Shown here: positions 9,790 to 18,207 of the stretch, piece by piece | Layout: the number at the start of each line of letters is the position of its first letter | Numbering within the stretch: position 1 is the first letter of the stretch | DNA from: Microbacterium ulmi | GTDB taxonomy: Bacteria > Actinomycetota > Actinomycetes > Actinomycetales > Microbacteriaceae | Direction: 5' to 3' | NCBI RefSeq assembly: GCF_011759705.1 | Contig: NZ_JAAOZF010000001.1 | Coordinates: 2,066,146 to 2,130,145, forward strand | Length of the DNA: 64,000 bases | The notes under the pieces: model-generated | Told to the model about the DNA's origin: nothing | Database searches by the model: none | Seen by the model: the letters and a program-made list of their open reading frames with translations, nothing else | Position numbers and translations under genes: made by a program

Positions 9790-10421
9790 CGTCGGGTCCC
9801 GACGCGTCCCCCGGGGCCGGCGGAGGCGTCGCCGACGACGACGAGGCGACGCTCGTCGTCGGCAGGCAGGGGCGCGATGCCGACCCCCACGCTTCGCGCG
9901 CGGCCGCCGACGATCCCGCCGACCCCACCGACGACGACCCGGCCCCCGCCGACCCCGCCGCCGCCGACCCCGCCGCCGACGCGGACGCCCCCGACGTCTG
10001 GCACGCCCCCGCAGAGCCCGACGCCGAGACGGGCTCGACGATGGTCGTGCGCCGCGAGTCGCGTCGGCGCGCCGAGGCGGCGGCACGGGATGCCGAGACG
10101 GACCTCGAGGTGACGATCGCGGGAGCCGGCGTCCGGCCGCTGCCCCCGACGGTGGCCGGCGACGTGCCGGCGCCGCTCGGCAGGGTCGCGCACGCCCCGA
10201 CCCCCGCCGAGCCCGTCTACGCCGCGCGCCGCACCGGCCCCGCGATCGTGCCCCGTTCGTCAGCCCCGCCGCATGCCCTGCAGGTGCCGGTCGACGGCGC
10301 CGCATCCGACCTCATCGTCCGCCGCCGCAGCCGCCGACGCGCCATCGTCGTCGTGGCCGCGGCATCCATCGTCCTCGTCGCGGCGGTCGTCGCGCTGGTA
10401 CTGCTCGCCTTCGCGAGCTGA
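9786..10421 (+). CDS. Acidic, disordered single-pass membrane protein of the secretion locus
   Basis: This 211-residue protein starts at GTG 9786, overlapping the FHA gene. It is mostly low-complexity, rich in Asp, Pro and Ala, with one transmembrane helix at the C-terminus (IVVVAAASIVLVAAVVALVL), so the bulk is probably cytoplasmic. A short motif recurs three times: EATLVVGR, GSTMVVRRESRRRAE and ASDLIVRRRSRRRA. The first two carry Thr and could be phosphorylated and read by the neighbouring FHA domains; this is inference. The family is not recognised. Confidence 0.8.
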   Translation: MTSGPDASPGAGGGVADDDEATLVVGRQGRDADPHASRAAADDPADPTDDDPAPADPAAADPAADADAPDVWHAPAEPDAETGSTMVVRRESRRRAEAAARDAETDLEVTIAGAGVRPLPPTVAGDVPAPLGRVAHAPTPAEPVYAARRTGPAIVPRSSAPPHALQVPVDGAASDLIVRRRSRRRAIVVVAAASIVLVAAVVALVLLAFAS

Positions 10422-10433
10422 GGAGCAATCCCC

Positions 10434-13400
10434 GTGCACGTAAAGCTCACTCTGTTCCGCCCGGACGGATCGCCGCAGGACGTCGTCGTGACGGCGGACG
10501 CGACGGCGACGGTCCGCGACATCGCGGCGCGCATCGCCGCGGCCGATCCGCGGCACACGTACGACCCTGCCCGTCGCTACACGCTCCAGACGGCGTCGCC
10601 CGTCGCCCCGCAGTGGCGACTCCTTCCTCCCGATGCCGTCATCGGCGAGGAGTGGCTCGCGTCCGGGCTGTCCGTCGCGCTCGTCGACGAGGCGGATGCC
10701 GCAGACCTCCTGCCTCAGCTGCACGCGGGTGCCACGGCGACTGTGACCGTCCTGAGCGGGCCGCAGACGGGCCTGTCCGTCGTGCTCGGGCGCGGCTCGC
10801 ACACGATCGGACGCGATCCGTCGTGCGATCTCGTGCTGGCCGACCCCTATCTGTCCAAGCGCCATGTCCGCGTCGACGTCGGGCAGGGGGTCGACGTCGT
10901 CGACCTCGGCTCGGCCAACGGCGTCGAGGTCGACGGCGAGCTCGTCTCGCGCGCCCGCGTCGCCGGCTCGCTCGTCGTGCTCGCCGGCGGCACGGAGCTT
11001 CTCGTCGAGGTCGAGACGCACGAGGCCGCGCAGCGGCAGGACCACGTCGGGCCCGTCGAGTTCAACCGCTCGCCGCGCGTCGAGGAGCGCTACCTCGGCC
11101 GCACGTTCTCGGTGCCCGAGATCCCGCGCGAGTCCGAGGACCAGCCGTTCCCGCTCCTCGCGATGATGGCGCCCGTCCTGCTCGGCCTGGCGATGTTCGC
11201 CCTCACGCAGCGGCCTCTGACGCTGCTGTTCGTCGCGATGACGCCCGTCATGCTCGCCGGCAGCTGGATCACGACCCGCAAGCGCGACAAGCGCAAGCTC
11301 GCGCGCCAGATCGGACGGTTCGACGAAGGGCTCGCCGAGCTCGGCGAGCGGCTCGAGACCGAGAAGGCGATCGAGAAGCGGGCGCGCATCGCCGAGATCC
11401 CCTCGTCCCTCGACGTCCTGTCCGCCGCATCCCGCCTCGATCCGCTCCTGTGGACGCGGCGACCGGAGCACTGGAGCTTCCTGTCGCTGCGGCTGGGCAC
11501 GGCCTCCATGCCGAGCCGCAACACCGTCGACGACGATCAGCGCGGCGACCTGCTCTTCGAGTTCCAGGAGCGCCTCGACGCGGTCGTCGCGGAGCACCGC
11601 CTCGTCGACGACGTGCCGATCGTGGTGGAGCTGGGGGAGTCCGGCGCCGTCGGCATCGCGGGGGCGAAGGATGCCGCCGCCGACGTGCTCGCGTCGATCG
11701 TCGTGCAGCTGACGGGCCTGCATTCGCCCGCCGAGCTCGTCGTCGCGGCGGCGCTGACCCCCGACTGGGCGGCGCAGCTCGACTGGCTCAAGTGGCTCCC
11801 GCACACGTCGTCACCGCACAGCCCGCTCGGCGGGAATCATCTCGCGGCGACCGAGCCCGCCGTCGCGGCGCTGCTGAGCGACCTCGAGGACCTCGTCGCC
11901 TCGCGGGAGCGGGCCGCGAAGAAGGCGCGCGAGGAGGCTCGCGGCGCGATGACGGCCGAGGCGTCGGCTCTGCAGGCGGGCGCCGCGGTCGGGCAGCAGG
12001 GCGGCGCGTCCGGCCCGCAGGTGCCGCTGCCCGCCGTCGTCGTCGTCGTGTCGGACCAGGCGTCCCGTGACCGCGCGCGACTCGTCGACCTCGCGGAGCG
12101 CGGCGCCGACGTGGGCGTCTTCCCGCTGTGGGTCGCTCCCGATGCCGCGATGCTGCCGGCCGTCTGCCGCACGTTCGCGGTCCTCCCCGCCGAGGCGGAC
12201 GCCACGCCCGTCATCGGGCTCGTGCGTCTCGGGGAGCAGCTCGAGGCCCCCGTGCTCGAGCGGGTCCGCTCCGAGGAGGCGGCCGGCTTCGCCCGCACGC
12301 TCAGCCGCGTCGTCGACGCGAACGTGCCGGTCGACGACGTGTCCGACCTGCCCTCGAGCGTCGCTCTCGCGGGTCTCATCGACCCGGAGCTCCTGTCCGC
12401 GCCGGACGCCGTCCTCGAGCGCTGGCGCGCCAACGACTCGATCACCGACCGCGCGCGCGGCCAGCGCGCCGCGGTCCGCCGCCGGGCAGGACGTCTGCGC
12501 GCCACGATCGGCCAGGCGTCGATGGGCCTCATGCACCTCGACCTGCGCACGCACGGTCCGCACGCCCTCGTGGGCGGCACGACCGGCTCCGGCAAGAGCG
12601 AGTTCCTCCAGGCGTGGGTGCTCGGCATGGCGGCGGAGTACAGCCCCGACCGCGTCACGTTCCTGTTCGTCGACTACAAGGGCGGGTCGGCGTTCGCCGA
12701 GTGCGTCAAGCTCCCGCACTGCGTGGGCCTCGTGACCGACCTCACGCCGCACCTCGTCCGCCGGGCCCTCACGAGCCTGCGCGCCGAGCTGCATCACCGC
12801 GAGGAGCTGCTGCACCGCAAGAGCGCGAAGGACCTCCTCGAGCTGGAGAAGCGCGGAGATCCGGATGCCCCTCCCGCGCTCGTGCTCATCATCGACGAGT
12901 TCGCCGCTCTCGTGGGCGAGGTCCCCGAGTTCGTCGACGGCGTCGTCGACATCGCCCAGCGCGGCCGGTCCCTCGGCATCCACCTCATCATGGCGACCCA
13001 GCGCCCGGCAGGCGTCATCCGCGACAACCTCCGCGCCAACACGAACCTGCGCATCGCGCTGCGGATGGCCGACGAGTCGGATTCGCAGGACGTCATCGGC
13101 GAGAAGGATGCCGCGCACTTCGATCCGTCGATCCCCGGGCGCGCGATCGCGAAGACCGGCCCCGGCCGCCTCGAGAGGTTCCAGTCCGGATACGCGGGCG
13201 GATGGTCGAGCGGCGTCGCTGAGGCGGCCCGCGTCGACGTCGCCGACATGCCCTTCGGCGTCGGCGTGCCGTGGACGGCCCCGAGCGACGACGAGGCGCC
13301 CGAGGAGCGCGATCTCGGCCCGACCGATCAGGCCCGGCTGGTCGCCGTCATGACCGACGCCTCGCGCCGTGCGCGCGTGCCGGCGCCGCGTCGGCCCTGG

Positions 13401-14942
13401 CTCGACGAGCTGCCGTCCGCGATCGATCTCGCCCAGCTGCGCAGCCGCACCGACGAGCGGCTGCCGATCGGCGTCGGCGACCACCCGGAGCGCCAGGCGC
13501 AGGCGGTCGTGTCGTTCCAGCCCGACGTCGACGGGCACATGGCCGTGTTCGGCACGGGCGGTGCGGGCAAGACCGTCGCGCTGCGCACCGTCGCGGCCGC
13601 CGCGGCGCTCGCCGACGCCTCGGCGGTGAGCGTGTACGGACTGGACTTCGGCGCGGGGGCCCTCCGCGCGATCGAGGAGCTGCCGGGCGTCGGAGCCGTC
13701 GTCACGGGCGAGGACGACGAGCGGATCGTGCGGCTGTTCCGGATGCTGCGCGCCGAGCTCGATCGCAGGTCGCGGCTGTACGCCGACGCCCGCGTCGCGA
13801 ACATCGGCGAGTTCCGCAGGCTCCCCGGTCACGAGCGCGAGCCGCGGATGCTGCTGCTCATCGACAACTTCCCCGCGTTCCGCGAGAACTGGGAGATCCC
13901 CGTCGGGCGCAGCGACTGGTACCGCGTGTTCCAGGACGTCATCGCGCTGGGCCGCCCGCTCGGCATCCACGTCGTCCTGACGAGCGACCGTTTCGCGTCG
14001 CTGTCGAGCGCCGTCGCCTCGGGCATCCAGCGTCGCGTCGTGCTGCGTCTCGCCGACGACACGGGGTATGCGTCCCTCGACGTCCCCTCAGACGTCCTGA
14101 GCGAGGCGTCGCCTCCCGGCCGCGCGCTCGTGTCGGGGCACGAGGTGCAGCTCGCGATCCTGGGCGGAAGCGCCGCGGCGGCGGATCAGAGCGCCGCGAT
14201 CGCCGCGCTCGCCGAGCGGCTGCGGGCCGCCGGTGCGGCCGAGGCTCCCGGCATCCCGTCGCTTCCGGCCGTCGTCGACCTCGACTCGCTCCCCGTGCTG
14301 CGCGACGAGCGCGTCGTCGTCGGTCTCGCGGAGGACACGCTCGAGCCCGCGACGATCGTGCCCGCCGGCGCCTTCGTGGTCGCGGGACCTCCCGGCAGTG
14401 GCCGCTCGAACGCCCTCGCCGTCATCGCCGAGCGAGCCTTCGCGCTGCCGGGGCACACCGTCTACTACTTCGGGCCCCGCCGTTCGCCGCTGGCCTCCGA
14501 TCCGCGGTTCGCCGCCACGGCGGGGACGCCGGAGGAGGCGGCGGAGCTCGCGAAGCTCCTGCGTGGCGTCGTCGCCGACGCGGATGCGCAGTCGCGCTGC
14601 GTCGCGATCGTCGAGTCGATCGGAGACTTCCTGCAGACTCCGGCCGACACCCCGCTCGTGGACATGGTGCGGCAGTTCAAGCGCGAGGAGCACTTCGTCG
14701 TCGCCGAGGCGGAGTCCTCGACGTGGGTCTCGTCGTGGCCGCTGTTCGGCGAGTTCAAGAACGCGCGCCGCGGGCTGCTGCTCCAGCCCGACCAGGCCGA
14801 CGGCGACGTCATCCTCAAGACGTCGCTCACGCGCGCCAAGCGAGCCGACTTCCCCGAGGGGCGCGGCGTCATCGTCGGGGGAGGCAAGACCCGGCGCGTG
14901 CAGGTCGCGCTCGCCCCCGCGCTCTCGCGCGTGCCCGTGTGA
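10434..14942 (+). CDS. EssC-type type VII secretion ATPase (FHA-TM-FtsK/SpoIIIE x3)
   Basis: This 1502-residue motor begins at GTG 10434 after GAGGAG. Residues 1-90 are ubiquitin/FHA-like and residues 110-190 are an FHA domain (TIGRDPSCDLVLADPYLSKR). The segment NRSPRVEER comes just before two membrane helices near residues 238-282, which is the layout of EssC from Firmicutes. Three FtsK/SpoIIIE modules follow. Module 1 is intact: GGTTGSGKSE with Lys721 and LIIDEF with Asp821-Glu822. Module 2 has GTGGAGKT with Lys1046, but its Walker B reads IDNF (Asn1145 for Glu). Module 3 reads GPPGSGRS, with Arg1324 for the Walker A Lys. It should power export of the WXG100-like proteins encoded next. Confidence 0.95.
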   Translation: MHVKLTLFRPDGSPQDVVVTADATATVRDIAARIAAADPRHTYDPARRYTLQTASPVAPQWRLLPPDAVIGEEWLASGLSVALVDEADAADLLPQLHAGATATVTVLSGPQTGLSVVLGRGSHTIGRDPSCDLVLADPYLSKRHVRVDVGQGVDVVDLGSANGVEVDGELVSRARVAGSLVVLAGGTELLVEVETHEAAQRQDHVGPVEFNRSPRVEERYLGRTFSVPEIPRESEDQPFPLLAMMAPVLLGLAMFALTQRPLTLLFVAMTPVMLAGSWITTRKRDKRKLARQIGRFDEGLAELGERLETEKAIEKRARIAEIPSSLDVLSAASRLDPLLWTRRPEHWSFLSLRLGTASMPSRNTVDDDQRGDLLFEFQERLDAVVAEHRLVDDVPIVVELGESGAVGIAGAKDAAADVLASIVVQLTGLHSPAELVVAAALTPDWAAQLDWLKWLPHTSSPHSPLGGNHLAATEPAVAALLSDLEDLVASRERAAKKAREEARGAMTAEASALQAGAAVGQQGGASGPQVPLPAVVVVVSDQASRDRARLVDLAERGADVGVFPLWVAPDAAMLPAVCRTFAVLPAEADATPVIGLVRLGEQLEAPVLERVRSEEAAGFARTLSRVVDANVPVDDVSDLPSSVALAGLIDPELLSAPDAVLERWRANDSITDRARGQRAAVRRRAGRLRATIGQASMGLMHLDLRTHGPHALVGGTTGSGKSEFLQAWVLGMAAEYSPDRVTFLFVDYKGGSAFAECVKLPHCVGLVTDLTPHLVRRALTSLRAELHHREELLHRKSAKDLLELEKRGDPDAPPALVLIIDEFAALVGEVPEFVDGVVDIAQRGRSLGIHLIMATQRPAGVIRDNLRANTNLRIALRMADESDSQDVIGEKDAAHFDPSIPGRAIAKTGPGRLERFQSGYAGGWSSGVAEAARVDVADMPFGVGVPWTAPSDDEAPEERDLGPTDQARLVAVMTDASRRARVPAPRRPWLDELPSAIDLAQLRSRTDERLPIGVGDHPERQAQAVVSFQPDVDGHMAVFGTGGAGKTVALRTVAAAAALADASAVSVYGLDFGAGALRAIEELPGVGAVVTGEDDERIVRLFRMLRAELDRRSRLYADARVANIGEFRRLPGHEREPRMLLLIDNFPAFRENWEIPVGRSDWYRVFQDVIALGRPLGIHVVLTSDRFASLSSAVASGIQRRVVLRLADDTGYASLDVPSDVLSEASPPGRALVSGHEVQLAILGGSAAAADQSAAIAALAERLRAAGAAEAPGIPSLPAVVDLDSLPVLRDERVVVGLAEDTLEPATIVPAGAFVVAGPPGSGRSNALAVIAERAFALPGHTVYYFGPRRSPLASDPRFAATAGTPEEAAELAKLLRGVVADADAQSRCVAIVESIGDFLQTPADTPLVDMVRQFKREEHFVVAEAESSTWVSSWPLFGEFKNARRGLLLQPDQADGDVILKTSLTRAKRADFPEGRGVIVGGGKTRRVQVALAPALSRVPV

Positions 14943-14994
14943 GCCGTGTCCCCCGAAGAGAGGACAGTGGACGGTCGGATCGTGCTGCGAGTTC

Positions 14995-15022
14995 TTGTTA
15001 GCCTGGCTGGGTTGTCTATTGC
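14995..15022 (+). promoter_or_regulatory. Putative promoter for the WXG100-like gene
   Basis: A -35-like TTGTTA at 14995 is followed after 16 bases by TATTGC at 15017, in an AT-richer patch between the motor and the WXG100-like gene. AAGGAAAGGG lies before GTG 15044. An own promoter fits the need for more substrate than motor. The match is moderate. Confidence 0.45.
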
Positions 15023-15043
15023 TGTTGAAGGAAAGGGTTTGTC

Positions 15044-15340
15044 GTGGCGAACATCAATGTGACGTATGGCGACATGAAGGCGGCCGGCGGTCAGCTGATC
15101 GCGGGCAAGGGCGTCCTCGAGGACAAGCTGAACGAGCTGCAGCGTCTGATCGGCGATCTGGTGGCGAGCGGGTTCGTGACGGATTCCGCGTCCGGCGCGT
15201 TCCACGAGTCGTACACGCAGTTCACGACGGGTGCGACGCAGACGATCGGCGGCCTCCAGGGTCTGTCGGACTTCCTGAACGCCGCCGCGGACGCGCTCAG
15301 CGACACCGACACGCAGCTGGCCTCCGCCATCCGCTCCTGA
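15044..15340 (+). CDS. WXG100-family (ESAT-6-like) secreted protein lacking the W-x-G motif
   Basis: This 98-residue all-helical protein starts at GTG 15044. The length, the helix-turn-helix pattern and the position right after the motor fit WXG100 substrates. The turn reads SGFVTDSASGAF where W-x-G-x-A is expected, so Phe replaces Trp and the Gly is shifted. The C-terminal helix (LNAADALSDTDTQLA-like pattern) resembles the export-signal helix of the family. It is followed by a strong hairpin, suggesting higher expression than the genes downstream. It may pair with the 108-residue protein encoded next. Confidence 0.85.
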   Translation: MANINVTYGDMKAAGGQLIAGKGVLEDKLNELQRLIGDLVASGFVTDSASGAFHESYTQFTTGATQTIGGLQGLSDFLNAAADALSDTDTQLASAIRS

Positions 15341-15350
15341 GACGTCTCAG

Positions 15351-15384
15351 GAACGCCCGGGCGGCACGCGTCGCCCGGGCGTTC
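15351..15384 (+). terminator. GC-rich hairpin after the WXG100-like gene
   Basis: A perfect 13-base-pair stem (GAACGCCCGGGCG at 15351-15363 with its complement at 15372-15384) has an 8-base loop and no T-run. It starts 10 bases after the stop codon. It may be a partial terminator or an mRNA-stabilising stem that sets WXG100 levels above the downstream genes. Confidence 0.65.
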
Positions 15385-15411
15385 TGACATGCCCCCGAGG
15401 AGAGCCCGCCC

Positions 15412-15738
15412 ATGGATCAGCTCATCGTCGACTGCCTGACGATGGATGCCGCCCGCATCGACATCGCGCGCATCCACGACGAGTTCACGCAGGCCGAGTC
15501 GCGCAGCGACCGCCTCGCCGACGCCGTCGGTCACGCGGCACTCGCCGAGCGCGTGCAGGCCTTCATCGACAACTGGGACCACCGCCGCGCAGAGCTCGGC
15601 GAACAGCTCGCGACCGTGCGCGACCACCTCGAGACGGCCGTGACGGGCTTCGCCCAGACCGACCAGGAGCTCGCGCGGGCCGTCAGCGGCCAGCGCGCGG
15701 AGTATCCGCCGCGCACGGCGCCGGAGGCCGTGGCATGA
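15412..15738 (+). CDS. Small helical protein of the type VII locus (EspC/WXG-like)
   Basis: This 108-residue protein starts at ATG 15412, after GAGGAGAG. It is predicted to be two long helices, with FIDNWDHRRAELGEQL in the middle and FAQTDQELA towards the end. The pattern W..R...L...L...tD..LA resembles actinobacterial EspC/DUF2580-type secreted proteins. It could be a second substrate or a partner of the WXG100-like protein. Its end overlaps the next gene by ATGA, tying it to the 422-residue protein, perhaps as that protein's targeting partner. The family call is by pattern only. Confidence 0.8.
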   Translation: MDQLIVDCLTMDAARIDIARIHDEFTQAESRSDRLADAVGHAALAERVQAFIDNWDHRRAELGEQLATVRDHLETAVTGFAQTDQELARAVSGQRAEYPPRTAPEAVA

Positions 15739-17003
15739 CCCGTCCCGCCGATTGGACGGCCCTCGGCTACGGCGCCGATCCCGTCCCCGGAGACCCCGAC
15801 CGCGTGAGCCTCATCGGCCGCATGTACATCGGCACGGCCGAGTCGATCGAGCGCGCCGCGCTGAACCTCGAGATCGCCCTGCGCGACGACTTCGGGCAGG
15901 CCGAGACGATCGACGCGATCCGCGAGGTCGCGGGCGACGTCGCGTCGCGCATCCTGCGGGCGCACGACCGCTATCGCGGCGTCGGCGACGCGATGGTCGC
16001 GTACGCGCCCGCCCTGCGCACAGCGCAGACCGACTCGGCGAGCGCGCTGCAGAAGGCGATCGACGCGCACGGCGAGGGCCGCAGCGCGCGGTCGATGATC
16101 GACTACTACGAAGACCGCATCGCCGACCCCGCGACGCCGCCCGCCAACCTCGCCTCGCTCCAGGCGAGCCTGCAGACGTGGCGTCAGCGCTCGACGACGG
16201 CGACGACGGATGCCGCGTCCGCCGCGCATCAGTGCATCGACGCGATCGCGGCGCGCGACTCCGCAGCCCTCGTCGCGATCGAGGCGATCCGCGAGGTGGA
16301 GGGCACGGGCGAGCTGAACGACTCGCCGTGGGACGACATCGTCCAGTGGGTCCAGGAGAACAAGGAGATGATCGACCTCGTGGTCGACATCGTCGGCTAT
16401 GTCGCGACGGCGGTCATGGTCGTGGCGATGTTCATCCCCGGCCTCAACGTCATCGTCGGGCTCGTCGCGACGATCGCGGCCGTCGTGACGCTGCTCAACA
16501 CGGCGCTGCAGGTCGCGGCGGGGACGATGGGGCCGGCAGAGGCCATGTTCAACGTGGCGATGGCCGCCCTCACCTTCGTCGGAGGGCGTGCGATCGGGCA
16601 GTCCCTCAAGAACATCACGCAGACGGCGAAGCAGGGCGTCGCCGCGGGGATCAAGGGCGGTGCGGCTCGCGCGGGCCTCCGGGGCGTCACGCGCCAGGTC
16701 GCGGCATCCCGCGTCACGACGGCGATCAACGTGTCGCGACCGCAGCAGCTCGCCGTGCTCGACCGGCTGCGCTATCTCACGCTCGACCTGCGCGAGGTGT
16801 CTGCCCTGCGCAACCTCGCCAACATCGAGACGGCGATGGGCAACATGACCACCGCGGGGCGTCAGGCGATGAAGGACCTCAACACGCTCGCGGCGCAGGC
16901 GTGGACCTTCGAAGGCGGCATGTTCGTGGCCGGGCAGTTCGGCGCCGACGCCTCCGCGAGCCTCGACGGCACGCCGCACGGGCGGGTGGGCGACGACTGG
17001 TGA
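15735..17003 (+). CDS. Putative type VII secreted or membrane-inserting protein of unknown function
   Basis: This 422-residue protein is co-translated with the gene before it. Residues 1-190 are helical and rich in Ala, like the N-terminal domains of long type VII substrates. A hydrophobic hairpin spans residues 210-275 (VVDIVGYVATAVMVVAMFIP, then VGLVATIAAVVTLL), a feature seen in LXG-type and actinobacterial secreted proteins. The C-terminal 150 residues are helical and basic and contain no recognised toxin motif. It could be a membrane-acting effector or a structural component. There is no clear immunity gene unless it is the membrane protein encoded next. Confidence 0.75.
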   Translation: MTRPADWTALGYGADPVPGDPDRVSLIGRMYIGTAESIERAALNLEIALRDDFGQAETIDAIREVAGDVASRILRAHDRYRGVGDAMVAYAPALRTAQTDSASALQKAIDAHGEGRSARSMIDYYEDRIADPATPPANLASLQASLQTWRQRSTTATTDAASAAHQCIDAIAARDSAALVAIEAIREVEGTGELNDSPWDDIVQWVQENKEMIDLVVDIVGYVATAVMVVAMFIPGLNVIVGLVATIAAVVTLLNTALQVAAGTMGPAEAMFNVAMAALTFVGGRAIGQSLKNITQTAKQGVAAGIKGGAARAGLRGVTRQVAASRVTTAINVSRPQQLAVLDRLRYLTLDLREVSALRNLANIETAMGNMTTAGRQAMKDLNTLAAQAWTFEGGMFVAGQFGADASASLDGTPHGRVGDDW

Positions 17004-17599
17004 CGGCCGATCAGCGCATCGGACGCGTCGTCGGTCTCGTCGTGTTCTGGTCGACGATGGCCGCCGTCGCGGGCATCCTGCTCTGGCCGAAGGTCGTGGG
17101 GTCGATCGTGGGCATGGTCACGTGGACGGATGCCGACAAGGACGCATGCGCCGAGACGGCGGGCTGCGCCGTCAACCTCGTGCAGGGGGGCGTCGTCTCT
17201 GTGTGGTGGGCGTTCGCCTGGATCGCGCTGATCATCGGCGGGATCGCGATCTGCTGGGCTCCTGCGCGCTGGTGGACCTCGAAGGGCCGCTTCGCGCTCG
17301 AGGCCGTCGCGGACTCCAGCCCGCAGTGGCTGCGCGTCCACGCGATCGCGGCGCTCTTCGTGTGCCTCATCGTCGGCATCCCGGGACGCAGCATCACGAC
17401 CACGTGGGCGCCGGAGTACTTCGCCGCCGCCGCCGCCGCTCTCGCGGGAGCCGGCCTTGCGACCCTGAGCCTGCGCCACGCGCGCAGGACGCTGTCCGCG
17501 CGCGAGTACGAGCGGCTGGTCGGGCACGGCGTCTTCGCCGACCGTGCCCGGCGCGGTGCGCAGCGGCGGGAGCGCCGGGGCCGCAAGGCGTCCGAGTGA
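17000..17599 (+). CDS. Four-helix membrane protein of the type VII locus
   Basis: This 199-residue protein starts at GTG 17000, overlapping the gene before it. Four transmembrane helices are visible, near residues 10-32, 62-85, 108-126 and 137-155, followed by a basic cytoplasmic tail (RRGAQRRERRGRKASE). Two Cys (DACAETAGCA) lie in the first extracytoplasmic loop. Candidate roles are an accessory membrane component or an immunity partner of the 422-residue protein. The family is not recognised. The stop overlaps the next start (GTGA). Confidence 0.75.
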   Translation: MTADQRIGRVVGLVVFWSTMAAVAGILLWPKVVGSIVGMVTWTDADKDACAETAGCAVNLVQGGVVSVWWAFAWIALIIGGIAICWAPARWWTSKGRFALEAVADSSPQWLRVHAIAALFVCLIVGIPGRSITTTWAPEYFAAAAAALAGAGLATLSLRHARRTLSAREYERLVGHGVFADRARRGAQRRERRGRKASE

Positions 17600-18207
17600 C
17601 TGCCTCCGCGCCCCGCATCGCGATGCTGCTCCCCGAGGGGTGGGTGCGCATCCCGATCGCGGGGGAGGGGACGACGTCCGTCGACGACATCGTCCGCCGC
17701 GCCGTCGCGCGCATCGATCCGCGCAGGCGCGATCTGGCCCGCGTGACGCTGCGCACTCGTCTCGAGGAGGCCGTGCGCGGCGCCGAGCGACGGGGTCTGC
17801 ACGAGCTCGTCATGCCCGTCGCCGAGACGAACGGCGTCTTCATGCCCGTCTCGCTCGCGATCGGGCCGCTGCCCCGGCAGCCGAGCGCCCTCCGCTCGGT
17901 CGAGGACGTGCTCGTCGGCTTCGCGAGCGCGACCCCCGGGGCGCTCGCCGTCGAGATCGGCGGGGCGCTCGGCATCCGCTTCCTCGTGGATCAGCCGGCG
18001 CGCAACGATGCCTCGGGAGCCCTGGAGGCGCCGCCCGTCCGCCTGGCCAGCTACATCGTGAGCCCGGGGCCCGGGCATCCGGAGTGGCTCGTCTTCTCGG
18101 CGAGCATCATGATCCCGGATGCCGAGAACTCGGCAGAGCTCGTCGCCGTCATGGAGTTCGTCGTCGACTCCCTGCTGGCGACCGTCGCCTTCGAGGAGAA
18201 CGCATGA
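17596..18207 (+). CDS. Hypothetical protein, paralogue of the next gene, type VII locus
   Basis: This 203-residue soluble protein starts at GTG 17596. It opens with LLPEGWVRIPI and has a central helix-strand unit (ARVTLRTRLEEAVRGAERRG) followed by strands. The next gene has the same layout (YPEDWIGVP, then a similar helix and strands), so the two look like diverged tandem duplicates. No signal peptide or membrane helix is present. A chaperone- or adaptor-like role in the secretion locus is possible but nothing in the sequence proves it. Confidence 0.75.
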   Translation: MTASAPRIAMLLPEGWVRIPIAGEGTTSVDDIVRRAVARIDPRRRDLARVTLRTRLEEAVRGAERRGLHELVMPVAETNGVFMPVSLAIGPLPRQPSALRSVEDVLVGFASATPGALAVEIGGALGIRFLVDQPARNDASGALEAPPVRLASYIVSPGPGHPEWLVFSASIMIPDAENSAELVAVMEFVVDSLLATVAFEENA

